Shown here: in pieces, positions 27,284-35,008 of the stretch
Numbering within the stretch: the stretch's first letter is position 1
How the letters are laid out: each line of letters starts with the position of its first letter
From: Thiofilum sp.
Lineage (GTDB): Bacteria > Pseudomonadota > Gammaproteobacteria > Thiotrichales > Thiotrichaceae
Reading direction: 5' to 3'
NCBI RefSeq assembly: GCF_016711335.1
Contig: NZ_JADJTF010000001.1
Coordinates: 2,356,001-2,420,000 of the forward strand
Length of the DNA: 64,000 nucleotides
Program-made: the position numbers and the translations under genes
The notes under the pieces: generated by a model
What the model was told of the DNA's origin: nothing
The model's input: only the letters and a program-made list of their open reading frames with translations
Database searches by the model: none

Positions 27284-27581
27284 AATAACGTTCCTCTAGG
27301 GCATCCTGTAACATTTGCTCATCATCACCAATACTAGAGCTAGGGCGCGTCAAAGCTAATCTACCCAACAGTTGATTTAACCGCTCCTGAAGACTTCCGG
27401 GCTTTGCTGGCGGTACTTTTCCTAATGTTTCAGGTACAGGCAAATCGACGAACCAATCGCGAGCTTCCAGAAGTGCCTCGTCCGGTATTTCCACCTGGTA
27501 GCGCATGGGGGCATCGGGTTTTAAATAAATCGGATGTACAAACTTTACCTGACCGTGTTGAACAATAATTTCTGCTTGCAT
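27273..27581 (-). CDS. Small antitoxin-like partner of the PIN domain
   Basis: This 102-residue protein starts at ATG 27581, chosen because AAGGAT precedes it and it begins 10 nt after the wbpD stop; the frame upstream has no signal. The N-terminal half is beta-rich (QAEIIVQHGQVKFVHPIYL, MRYQVEIPDEAL), and the C-terminal half is a charged, helical LQERLNQLLGRLA...LEERYFGR. The size, the position immediately upstream of a PIN domain and the 11-nt overlap fit a VapB-type antitoxin, but I do not recognise a named family. It lies between wbpD and wbpE, where no extra gene is needed for the sugar pathway. Confidence 0.75.
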   Translation of the reverse strand: MQAEIIVQHGQVKFVHPIYLKPDAPMRYQVEIPDEALLEARDWFVDLPVPETLGKVPPAKPGSLQERLNQLLGRLALTRPSSSIGDDEQMLQDALEERYFGR

Positions 27582-27591
27582 GGTATTATCC

Positions 27592-28167
27592 TTACGTTGT
27601 GACCTGACCCGCTTTAAGCATATAGGCTTTGCCGGTATGCGGGCAAATTGCCATCCCGTCACCGGTCAGTGGCAAATCCAGTTTTTCACCGTGTTCGCTC
27701 ATCCAGCCAATCTGTTTGGCAGGTACACCCACCATCAGCGCGTAAGCAGGTACATCTTTGTTAACAACAGTACCTGCACCGATAAAGGCAAATTCTCCAA
27801 TGGTAACACCACAAACGATGGTACAGTTAGCCCCTAACGTTGCACCACGTTTGACTAGGGTATTGCGGTATTCATCCTTACGCTCCACTAATGCCCGTGG
27901 GTTATAAACATTGGTAAATACCATGCTAGGGCCGCAAAACACTCCATCTTCCAGTATTACATTGTCATACACAGAGACATTGTTCTGCACTTTGCATTGA
28001 TTGCCGATCACGACCTTGTTGCCAACGAAGACATTTTGCCCTAGGGATACACCATTACCAATACGAGCACCTCCGCATACATGTGCCCAGTGCCAAACCC
28101 GACTACCGGAACCAATTTGAGCACCTTCATCAACGATAGCAGTGGGGTGGATAAAAATGTCATTCAC
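27592..28167 (-). CDS. wbpD: UDP-2-acetamido-3-amino-glucuronate N-acetyltransferase (WbpD/WlbB)
   Basis: This 191-residue hexapeptide acyltransferase has FIHPTAIVDEGAQIGSGSRV, VWHWAHVCGGARIGNGVSLG, FVGNKVVIGNQCKVQNNVSV, PSMVFTNVYNPRA and FIGAGTVVNKDVPAYALMVG, then KQIGWMSEHGEKL. These strongly match WbpD/WlbB, which acetylates UDP-GlcNAc(3N)A at C3. The start is GTG 28167, 2 nt after the wbpB stop, with GGAG 8 nt upstream. Confidence 0.92.
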   Translation of the reverse strand: MNDIFIHPTAIVDEGAQIGSGSRVWHWAHVCGGARIGNGVSLGQNVFVGNKVVIGNQCKVQNNVSVYDNVILEDGVFCGPSMVFTNVYNPRALVERKDEYRNTLVKRGATLGANCTIVCGVTIGEFAFIGAGTVVNKDVPAYALMVGVPAKQIGWMSEHGEKLDLPLTGDGMAICPHTGKAYMLKAGQVTT

Positions 28168-28169
28168 AC

Positions 28170-29236
28170 CTAAAACTCCAATGGCAAAGAGATAGTCTTA
28201 CCATCACGTGCCGACAAATAAGCTGCAATCAATAGTTCCAGCGACTTTAGACCTTCACGCCCATCCGTCTCAGGTTCAGCATGACCACGCATTACCTCTA
28301 CTATATTGTTGTAATACAGCGGATGCCCAAAGCCATACACCGAAGTGGTTTCATAATTGGCACTCTGAATGTGTGCATCATAATCACGTGGTTCGTCAAA
28401 CTGCCATAGCTGAATGTCGTTAACCGCAACTCCACCAATGCGTACTGTGCCTTTATCACCTAAGATCGTGATTGAACCTTCTAAGTTTTTGGGATAAGTC
28501 AGCATAGTAACTGCCATAGAACCTAGTACCCATTGCGCCAGCGCACGTTTAATACGCCCGTATCTTCCACCTCAATATCACGGGTGGTGCTGGTCATGGC
28601 TTGAACTTTATCTACTGGACCTATGAGCCAATCTAATAAATCAACATAATGGCTAGCTTGATTCATGAATGCACCGCCATCGAATTCCCATGTACCTCGC
28701 CAGCCATTACCTTGGTCATAGTAGGATTGAGGACGCGTCCAAAATACATTGAGATGCACCATGTGAATTTTGCCGAAACGTCTTTCCTCAGTGGCGCGTT
28801 TGAGTAATTGTAAGGTGGTATTGCGGCGGTTCTGCTTGACTACAAATAACCGAACGCCTGCCTCATCACAGGCTTTTACCATGCGTACCCCATCAGACCA
28901 ACGAGTAGCCATCGGCTTTTCAGTGATGACATGTACACCGTATTTGGCAGCTAATACAGCTTGGTCGGGATGTAGACCACTGGGTGTACATAACGCCACC
29001 AGATCAGGTTGGTGGCGCTGTAACATGTCTTCCATACGAAGGTACGCGGGTACATCGAAGCGCTCTGCATAAGGAGCTGATTGAGTAGGATCAATATCAC
29101 AAACAGCGACTAGCTCCAGATCTTGTTGATGCTGCTCAATAGAGCCAAAATGATTTTTGGCAATACGCCCGCAACCTACAACAGCTATGCGGATTTTACG
29201 GTCAGTAATGGTAGGGAACATAGTTATAGACGCCAT
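28170..29236 (-). pseudogene. wbpB: wbpB/wlbA oxidoreductase interrupted by a one-base frameshift
   Basis: Two consecutive frames together make a normal-length (~352 residue) GFO/IDH/MocA oxidoreductase. The 5' part (29236-28523) has RIAVVGCGRIAKNHFGSI (NAD fold), CTPSGLHPDQAVLAAKYG, VITEKPMATRW and WRGTWEFDGGAFMNQASHYV, then ends ...RWRNGY*. The 3' part resumes at GSMAVTMLTYPKNLEGS and ends at 28170. One missing base in the GGG run near 28530 (GGG for GGGG) explains the break and restores NGVLGSMAV. The enzyme oxidises UDP-GlcNAcA at C3. It is either truly inactivated or a homopolymer sequencing error. Confidence 0.85.
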
Positions 29237-30525
29237 ACGGTAATGTGAAGTGCCTGCAAAGCAGCAGGATCGTATAGAGATTTGATGTCAGTGAGTACCG
29301 GTTTACTACCCCGTAGCAATGCATGCAATTCTTGTGGCTTCAGTTTAGTAAATTCTTGGTGCGCTACAGCAACAATTAAGGCATCAACAGGAGCTTGAGG
29401 GGTAAGTTGAGTGAGCTTGACCCCTGAATATTCAGCCGCTACTTCTTCAGCATTAGCCCAAGGGTCAGTGACTACTGGAACCACGCCAAAGTCTTCCAGT
29501 TCGCGAATAATATCAATCACTTTAGAGTTACGTATATCAGGGCAATTTTCCTTGAACGTAACCCCCATTACGCCTACTCGTGCACCGTTAGGATTTACAC
29601 CATTTTGAATCATCTTTTTGACCGTAGTACGTGCAACATAGCGACCCATATTGTCATTAATACGCCGACCTGCAAGAATCACTTGGGGAATATAGCCTAG
29701 TTTTTCTGCTTTATCAGTCAGGTAATAAGGATCAACACCAATACAATGGCCCCCAACTAAACCTGGGCGAAAGGGTAAAAAGTTCCACTTGGTTCCAGCA
29801 GCTTCTAAGACACTCACTGTATCTATGCCCATCCGTGAGAAAATAATACTCAACTCATTCATTAATGAAATATTTAAATCACGTTGGGTATTTTCAATGA
29901 TCTTAGCGGCTTCGGCGACTTTAATGCTAGGTGCTAAGTGGGTGCCTGCTTTAATAATCTGTTGATAAAGTTGGTTAACATAGGCGGCGACCTCAGGAGT
30001 AGAGCCGGAGGTTACTTTTTTAATAGTAGTTAAGGTATTAACTTTATCACCGGGATTAATACGTTCGGGAGAGTAGCCTGCGAAAAAATCTACGTTAAAC
30101 TGCAAGCCTGATACGCGCTCAATCACAGGAATACAATCTTCTTCGGTAGCCCCCGGATATACGGTAGATTCATAAATGACTACATCACCCCTTTTAATAA
30201 CCTTTCCTATACTTTCGCTAGCTTTGATGAGAGGCATTAAATCAGGACGTTTATGTTCATCAATCGGGGTGGGTACGGTGACAATAAAGATATTTGCATC
30301 CCGTAAATCATCTAATTGGGTCGTATAGTGTAGGTGCTTAGCTGCTTGTATTGCTTCGGGCGTCGTTTCTAGCGTGTGATCATTACCCCCTTTGAGTTCC
30401 TCTATACGTGCTTTATTGATGTCAAAGCCGATGGTGGGGAGGATTTTGCCAAACTCGACCGCTAGGGGCAGACCAACATAGCCTAAACCAATGATAGCAA
30501 GGGTTGATTCTTCAATAGTTTTCAT
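29224..30525 (-). CDS. wbpA: UDP-N-acetylglucosamine 6-dehydrogenase (WbpA/WbpO-type)
   Basis: This 433-residue UDP-sugar dehydrogenase has AIIGLGYVGLPLAVEFG at the N-terminus, VPTPIDEHKRPDL, VIYESTVYPGATEEDCIPV, FAGYSPERINPGDKVN and the catalytic Cys in RPGLVGGHCIGVDPYYL. The GGHCIGVDPYYL form is that of HexNAc dehydrogenases. It oxidises UDP-GlcNAc to UDP-GlcNAcA, the entry to the WbpB-E-D-I pathway encoded just downstream. Its stop overlaps the wbpB start. Confidence 0.94.
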   Translation of the reverse strand: MKTIEESTLAIIGLGYVGLPLAVEFGKILPTIGFDINKARIEELKGGNDHTLETTPEAIQAAKHLHYTTQLDDLRDANIFIVTVPTPIDEHKRPDLMPLIKASESIGKVIKRGDVVIYESTVYPGATEEDCIPVIERVSGLQFNVDFFAGYSPERINPGDKVNTLTTIKKVTSGSTPEVAAYVNQLYQQIIKAGTHLAPSIKVAEAAKIIENTQRDLNISLMNELSIIFSRMGIDTVSVLEAAGTKWNFLPFRPGLVGGHCIGVDPYYLTDKAEKLGYIPQVILAGRRINDNMGRYVARTTVKKMIQNGVNPNGARVGVMGVTFKENCPDIRNSKVIDIIRELEDFGVVPVVTDPWANAEEVAAEYSGVKLTQLTPQAPVDALIVAVAHQEFTKLKPQELHALLRGSKPVLTDIKSLYDPAALQALHITVWRL

Positions 30526-30631
30526 GAGTTTACGATATTTTTAAAGATAAAATAAGCTAGAAAGGCCAGTAAGGATAAATTGTAGACTTAAACAATTATA
30601 GGATTTTATATCAGGCAAAATATTGTATATA

Positions 30632-31213
30632 TTACCTTGCCACATCCAAGCCCACTTCCTTACGCACCCGCCGATAAATATACTGCACAGGCACATCTAA
30701 CTCGACCGACTCTAAACGAAACGTATCATCAGTCCGATACCGCTCAAGCTCCCATGAAGTACGTCGCCGCCACAAACGCACTAGAGGTACATCTTGCGAT
30801 ACCACCACATATTCCAGCAAACTAGGAATAGTCGTATAATTATCAAACTTTTCTTTCAGGTCAGTGCGTTCAGTACTGTCCGATAATATTTCTACAATTA
30901 GGGTTGGGTTGGTACAAATATACTCATCCTCATCCCGAATAGAACAAGTTGCCATAATGTCAGGGTAATAAGCAAAATACTCACCTTTTTGCTGAGCCAC
31001 TGTCTTCATATCAGACTGCCACACCCGACACTCTTCTCTCAGATGTGTTTCGATCAAAGCATGAAACGAGCTAGCAATAGTATTATGCGTTCTACTTGCA
31101 CCTGCCATAGCATAGATACGCCCCGCTACATACTCACTGCGCATGTCAACATCATGCTCACCTAAAAGATAGTCTTCCAGTGAAACAAAGTCATATTTTA
31201 GCGCCTGTGCCAT
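30632..31213 (-). CDS. Uma2 family (DUF820) putative endonuclease, copy 3
   Basis: This is a 193-residue Uma2 protein with RSEYVAGRIYAMAGAS, HNTIASSF, WQSDMKTV, YYPDIMATC and NPTLIVEILSDSTERTDLKEKFDNY. It is very similar to the copy at 9765-10370. ATG 31213 is preceded by AGGTGATAAG; a GTG at 31222 in frame is less likely. It interrupts the spacing between ugd and wbpA but keeps the operon orientation. Confidence 0.87.
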   Translation of the reverse strand: MAQALKYDFVSLEDYLLGEHDVDMRSEYVAGRIYAMAGASRTHNTIASSFHALIETHLREECRVWQSDMKTVAQQKGEYFAYYPDIMATCSIRDEDEYICTNPTLIVEILSDSTERTDLKEKFDNYTTIPSLLEYVVVSQDVPLVRLWRRRTSWELERYRTDDTFRLESVELDVPVQYIYRRVRKEVGLDVAR

Positions 31214-31284
31214 ACTTATCACCTGCTCGAATGTAGTGAATACTGAGCGTATCAGCGTAGAATTAACGTTGCAAATGCCATTGT

Positions 31285-32451
31285 TTAGTCACTTCCAAAC
31301 AAATCACGCGTATAAACCTTATCGGCTACATCTAGTAACTCATCCACCATACGATTAGCGACAATCACATCACTCATCTGTTTAAAGGCGTCTAAATTAC
31401 GAATGACGGCTGAGCGGAAAAAGGTTTCCTCTTCTAGAACAGGCTCATAAACCACCACATCGATGCCTTTAGCCTTGATGCGTTTCATAATCCCTTGAAT
31501 ACTAGATGCACGGAAATTATCCGAACCTGCTTTCATAATCAAACGATAGATGCCTACCACACGCGGATTTTTAGCAATAATGCTGTCAGCAATAAAGTCT
31601 TTGCGTGTGCTATTAGAGTCTACAATGGCACGGATTAAGTTCTGTGGCACTTGATTATAGTTAGCGAGTAACTGCTTGGTATCTTTAGGCAAACAATAAC
31701 CACCATAGCCAAACGAGGGGTTATTATAATGATTCCCGATGCGTGGATCTAAACTGACACCCTCAATAATTTGCTTACTATTTAAGCTATGTGTCGCAGC
31801 ATAAGTATCTAACTCATTAAAATAAGCTACTCGCATTGCCAAATAAGTATTAGCGAATAATTTAATCGCCTCAGCTTCGGTAGCGTCTGTGAGTAGTACT
31901 GGAATATCTTTCTTAATAGCCCCTTGTTGCAGCAACTTGGCGAACAGTTGCGCCCGCTCTGAGCGTTCACCCACCACAATACGCGAGGGGTGAAGATTGT
32001 CATAGAGCGCTCGACCCTCGCGTAAAAATTCAGGCGAGAAAATAATATTGGGGCTACCCGTCTGCTTTTTAATCTGCTCCGTATAACCTACCGGAATAGT
32101 CGACTTAATGATCATGACGGCTTGTGGATTGATGGTCATTACATCTTGAATCACAGCCTCAACTGAGCGGGTATTAAAGTAATGAGTTTGAGGGTCGTAA
32201 TCGGTGGGAGTGGCTATAATCACGAAATCAGCATTGGTATACGCATCTACTTTATCGAGGGTTGCACGAAAGTTAAGGTCTGTACGTTTAAGATAAGCTT
32301 CAATCTCTGTATCAACAATAGGGCTAATGCCCTGATTAAGTTGTTGAACTTTAGATTCAACAATGTCTAAGGCTACGACCTCGTGAAAGGGCGCGAGTAA
32401 CATAGCATTAGACAGCCCTACATAACCAGTTCCGGCAACTGCAATTTTCAT
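31285..32451 (-). CDS. ugd: UDP-glucose 6-dehydrogenase
   Basis: This 388-residue enzyme has the E. coli Ugd length and pattern: MKIAVAGTGYVGLSNAMLLA, IATPTDYDPQTHYFNT, IIKSTIPVGYT, FSPEFLREGRALYDNLHP and FGYGGYCLPKDTKQL with the catalytic Cys. It oxidises UDP-glucose to UDP-glucuronate. It is the first gene of the locus, about 30 nt after the ops-like element. Confidence 0.96.
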   Translation of the reverse strand: MKIAVAGTGYVGLSNAMLLAPFHEVVALDIVESKVQQLNQGISPIVDTEIEAYLKRTDLNFRATLDKVDAYTNADFVIIATPTDYDPQTHYFNTRSVEAVIQDVMTINPQAVMIIKSTIPVGYTEQIKKQTGSPNIIFSPEFLREGRALYDNLHPSRIVVGERSERAQLFAKLLQQGAIKKDIPVLLTDATEAEAIKLFANTYLAMRVAYFNELDTYAATHSLNSKQIIEGVSLDPRIGNHYNNPSFGYGGYCLPKDTKQLLANYNQVPQNLIRAIVDSNSTRKDFIADSIIAKNPRVVGIYRLIMKAGSDNFRASSIQGIMKRIKAKGIDVVVYEPVLEEETFFRSAVIRNLDAFKQMSDVIVANRMVDELLDVADKVYTRDLFGSD

Positions 32452-32478
32452 AATAGTGATTAATTTTAAGTAATTTAG

Positions 32479-32491
32479 ATACGCTACCGCC
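32479..32491 (-). promoter_or_regulatory. ops-like RfaH recruitment element
   Basis: On the minus strand, 28 nt before the ugd ATG, the sequence reads GGCGGTAGCGTAT. It matches the E. coli ops element GGCGGTAGCGTG at 11 of 12 positions. ops in the non-template strand recruits RfaH to elongating RNA polymerase, which then reads through long polysaccharide operons. Here it lies about 12-24 nt downstream of the predicted transcription start. No rfaH gene is in the window. Confidence 0.72.
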
Positions 32492-32508
32492 CTACTGTGT
32501 CATTCCAA

Positions 32509-32537
32509 GTACTAGGCGAGTATATAGTGTGGGTCAA
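32509..32537 (-). promoter_or_regulatory. Sigma-70-type promoter for the polysaccharide operon
   Basis: TTGACC (32537-32532) and TAGTAC (32514-32509) are separated by 17 bp on the minus strand, giving a plausible start near 32502 just ahead of the ops-like element. The remaining AT-rich sequence between here and the tRNA promoter (32538-32780) shows no gene. Confidence 0.5.
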
Positions 32538-32784
32538 TGGAAAAAATTAATGGAGATTATATTATATAGTGATCATCAAAGGATTTACTGAAGATTTAGT
32601 CTTTGATATTAATTAAGCTTAGATAGAATGCTCATCATCATTTAGTCAATAATTTAAGTATAAATTAAGGTTATAGATAAAACATAGCTTAGCTCTACAT
32701 GCCCGAAAGGATAGTGCATGAGAGCTAAAAATTCCAGCTAGAAATCGCTCGTTGGTAGCATTTTACGTTTTTTTGGATCATAGC

Positions 32785-32812
32785 TTGCGAAAAAATAAAT
32801 TCTGGTTATAAT
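32785..32812 (+). promoter_or_regulatory. Promoter for tRNA-Val
   Basis: TTGCGA (32785-32790) and a perfect TATAAT (32807-32812) are spaced 16 bp apart, ending 19 nt before the tRNA 5' end. Confidence 0.65.
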
Positions 32813-32831
32813 AATTACCTCTTCAGTTTAC

Positions 32832-32908
32832 AGGCATATAGCTCAGTTGGTTAGAGCACCACCTTGACATGGTGGGGGTCGTTGGTTCGAGTCCAATTAT
32901 GCCTACCA
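32832..32908 (+). tRNA. tRNA-Val (anticodon GAC), CCA encoded
   Basis: A full cloverleaf can be drawn. The acceptor AGGCATA pairs with TATGCCT; the D arm is GCTC...GAGC; the anticodon stem CCACC/GGTGG encloses loop TTGACAT with anticodon GAC; and the T arm GTTGG-TTCGAGT-CCAAT is present. The discriminator A is followed by an encoded CCA. No insertion or attachment-site duplication is evident at its 3' end. Confidence 0.95.
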
Positions 32909-32939
32909 AACTTGATCTCAAATACTGTTTTTATAAAAA

Positions 32940-34163
32940 TTAAATTTTATCCTTTAAGTATTTAACTACCCCCAATCCCCCCGCTTTGCCGCTTGCTAAA
33001 CAGGCATTCAGTAAATACCCGCCAGTGGCTGCTTCCCAATCTAACATCTCGCCTACACAAAAGACTTGCGGTAATACTTTGAGTTGCAAATGCTCATCTA
33101 AAGCATCCCAACAGATACCACCAGCCGTACTAATCGCCTCATCTAGTGGTGTAGTGGCATGAGTAGTAACAGGGCAATGCTTAAGCCATTGGCAGATCAA
33201 TGGTGTGCTAGCCTCTTTGGGTAAAGACTCAAAGATTAGTGCTGTTTTAGCACGATCTAGTCTGAGCTTGCTTTTAAAATAGGCTCCCCATGTCTTAGTG
33301 TGGGGTTTGGCTTGTAAGATCTTGAGTAATTGGCTCTCAGTGTAGTCGGGACACAGATCAAGATAAAAGGTAGCTTTACCATAAGCCTCTATAGCATCAC
33401 GGATTCGAGCGGAAAAAGCATACATCAAGCTTCCCTCAACCCCACGCTCCGTTAGCATTAGCTCACCTTTGCGCGTTTCTATCTGCCCCTGAAAGTCAGT
33501 GAAGGTCAAGGTAATTGCTTTAATAGGATGACCGGCGCACTGTTCTGTTAAATAAGTGCTCCAATTAACTAAAAATCCACAGTTAGAGGGTTTAAAGGGG
33601 CTAAGTTTGACTCCTTTAGCGGCTAGTACAGTATACCAAGCTCCATCACTACCTAGTTTTTTCCAACTCGCTCCGCCTAAGGCAAGTACTAAGGCTGCAT
33701 AAGGGCGAGTCACAATTTGCTCAGGGTTTTGCAATACGATTTCATTAGTATCATTCCAGCCTAGCCAGCGATGGCGCGGGTGTAGCTGTAGCCCTTGACG
33801 TTTAAGCCGTGCCAGCCAAGCACGTAACAAAGGGGCTGCTTTCATTTCTTGAGGGAACACGCGACCCGAAGTGCCGATAAAAGTGGTAATACCGAGATCA
33901 TGACACCATTGACGTAATGCTTGGTTATCAAACGCACGTAATAAGGGCGTAAGCTGAGCTTGGCTCGTACCATAACGTGTTATAAAGGTCTCAAACGGTT
34001 CCGAGTGGGTGATATTCAGACCGCCAATACCGGCTAATAGAAATTTGCGCCCCACAGTGGGCATAGCATCGTATAAGTCGACTTTAAAACCCGCTTGTAA
34101 AATTTGCTCTGCCGCCATTAGCCCCGCAGGTCCTCCACCAATAATCACTACACTATTTTTCAA
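32940..34163 (-). CDS. HI0933/YhiN-family FAD-dependent oxidoreductase
   Basis: This ~407-residue flavoprotein of the HI0933-like (BaiN/YhiN) family resembles the TIGR03862-type branch. It has VVIIGGGPAGLMAAEQIL (dinucleotide-binding), VGRKFLLAGIGGLNITHSEP, ALVLALGGASWKKLGSDG, AGGICWDALDEHL and VFCVGEMLDWEAATGGYLL near the C-terminus. The cellular substrate of the family is not established. The start is uncertain: the frame reaches a GTG at 34223, but TTG 34163, preceded by AGGAAT, gives a normal N-terminus five residues before the GGG loop. Confidence 0.85.
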   Translation of the reverse strand: MKNSVVIIGGGPAGLMAAEQILQAGFKVDLYDAMPTVGRKFLLAGIGGLNITHSEPFETFITRYGTSQAQLTPLLRAFDNQALRQWCHDLGITTFIGTSGRVFPQEMKAAPLLRAWLARLKRQGLQLHPRHRWLGWNDTNEIVLQNPEQIVTRPYAALVLALGGASWKKLGSDGAWYTVLAAKGVKLSPFKPSNCGFLVNWSTYLTEQCAGHPIKAITLTFTDFQGQIETRKGELMLTERGVEGSLMYAFSARIRDAIEAYGKATFYLDLCPDYTESQLLKILQAKPHTKTWGAYFKSKLRLDRAKTALIFESLPKEASTPLICQWLKHCPVTTHATTPLDEAISTAGGICWDALDEHLQLKVLPQVFCVGEMLDWEAATGGYLLNACLASGKAGGLGVVKYLKDKI

Positions 34164-34231
34164 GGCTAGATTCCTGTCTGATACGTCAAGTGTTGGTCTA
34201 CTAATAAAAGTATGAAAGTGCACCTAATTTT

Positions 34232-34250
34232 TTGTAACAAAAGTGTCATA
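34232..34250 (+). promoter_or_regulatory. Possible Pho box upstream of the DUF47-pit pair
   Basis: TTGTAACAAAAGTGTCATA contains two TGTNA-like half-sites 11 nt apart (TGTAAC and TGTCAT), the spacing of PhoB half-sites. The first half is degenerate. It lies ~65 nt before the DUF47 start. Confidence 0.35.
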
Positions 34251-34316
34251 AATCTTTTATTTCCCTAATGGGTTGCGGATAATGCGCCACTTCCCCCATT
34301 GTAGAGAGATTGAATC

Positions 34317-34997
34317 ATGGTCGCTAAGAGTTATATATCGAGTTTGTTCGGTAAATCCCCCATTCGACCGCTACAAGAGCACATGGCGGGTGTATATGAG
34401 GGCGTGACCCACCTAGTCCCTTTAGTCCAAGCCATGAATACTAAAGATGAAACCACCGTATCAAGTGCGCATCAAAAAATCGTAGATAGTGAACATGCCG
34501 CAGATGTGATGAAAAAAGCATTGCGTCATCATCTACCACGTAGCTTATTCATGCCCATGGATCGGCGTGATTTACTCGATGTACTCCTAATGCAGGACAA
34601 AATTATTAATCTAGCCAAAGATATTGCGGGTTTAGTCGTCGGGCGCAAGATGGTACTACATGAGAGCCTACAAGAGCCATTCTTGCAATTCACCGTTCGT
34701 TGCACGGAAGCGGTAAAGCAAGCTTTAGAAGTGATTAATGAGCTAGATGACTTACTAGAAAGCGGCTTTAGAGGGCGTGAAGTGGGGCATGTGGAAGACA
34801 TGATTCATGTATTAGATAAGATCGAAAATGAAACGGATCAAATGCAGGCCAAGTTACGTCATCAACTGTTTGACCTAGAAGACTCGATGCGTGCTACGGA
34901 TGTGATGTTTACCTACCGTCTGATCGATTGGATGGGCAATGTGGCAGATGATGCGCAGCGCGTGGGTAGTCGTTTACAGCTCATGTTAGCCAATTAA
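34317..34997 (+). CDS. DUF47 (PhoU-like) Pit accessory protein
   Basis: This 226-residue all-helical protein of the TIGR00153/DUF47 family is PhoU-like: SYISSLFGKSPIRPLQEHM, HKIVDSEHAADVMKKALRHHLPRSLFMPMDRRD (split at the acidic E/D clusters), ENETDQMQAKLRHQLF. Such genes almost always precede a Pit-type phosphate transporter and modulate it; here pitA starts 11 nt after its stop. It is intact and family-length. Confidence 0.9.
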   Translation: MVAKSYISSLFGKSPIRPLQEHMAGVYEGVTHLVPLVQAMNTKDETTVSSAHQKIVDSEHAADVMKKALRHHLPRSLFMPMDRRDLLDVLLMQDKIINLAKDIAGLVVGRKMVLHESLQEPFLQFTVRCTEAVKQALEVINELDDLLESGFRGREVGHVEDMIHVLDKIENETDQMQAKLRHQLFDLEDSMRATDVMFTYRLIDWMGNVADDAQRVGSRLQLMLAN

Positions 34998-35008
34998 GGA
35001 GTACTCTC

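Noticed and set aside
32832..32908. tRNA-Val as an integration site for a mobile island
   Set aside because: No integrase gene or repeat of the tRNA 3' end was seen in the flanking sequence.
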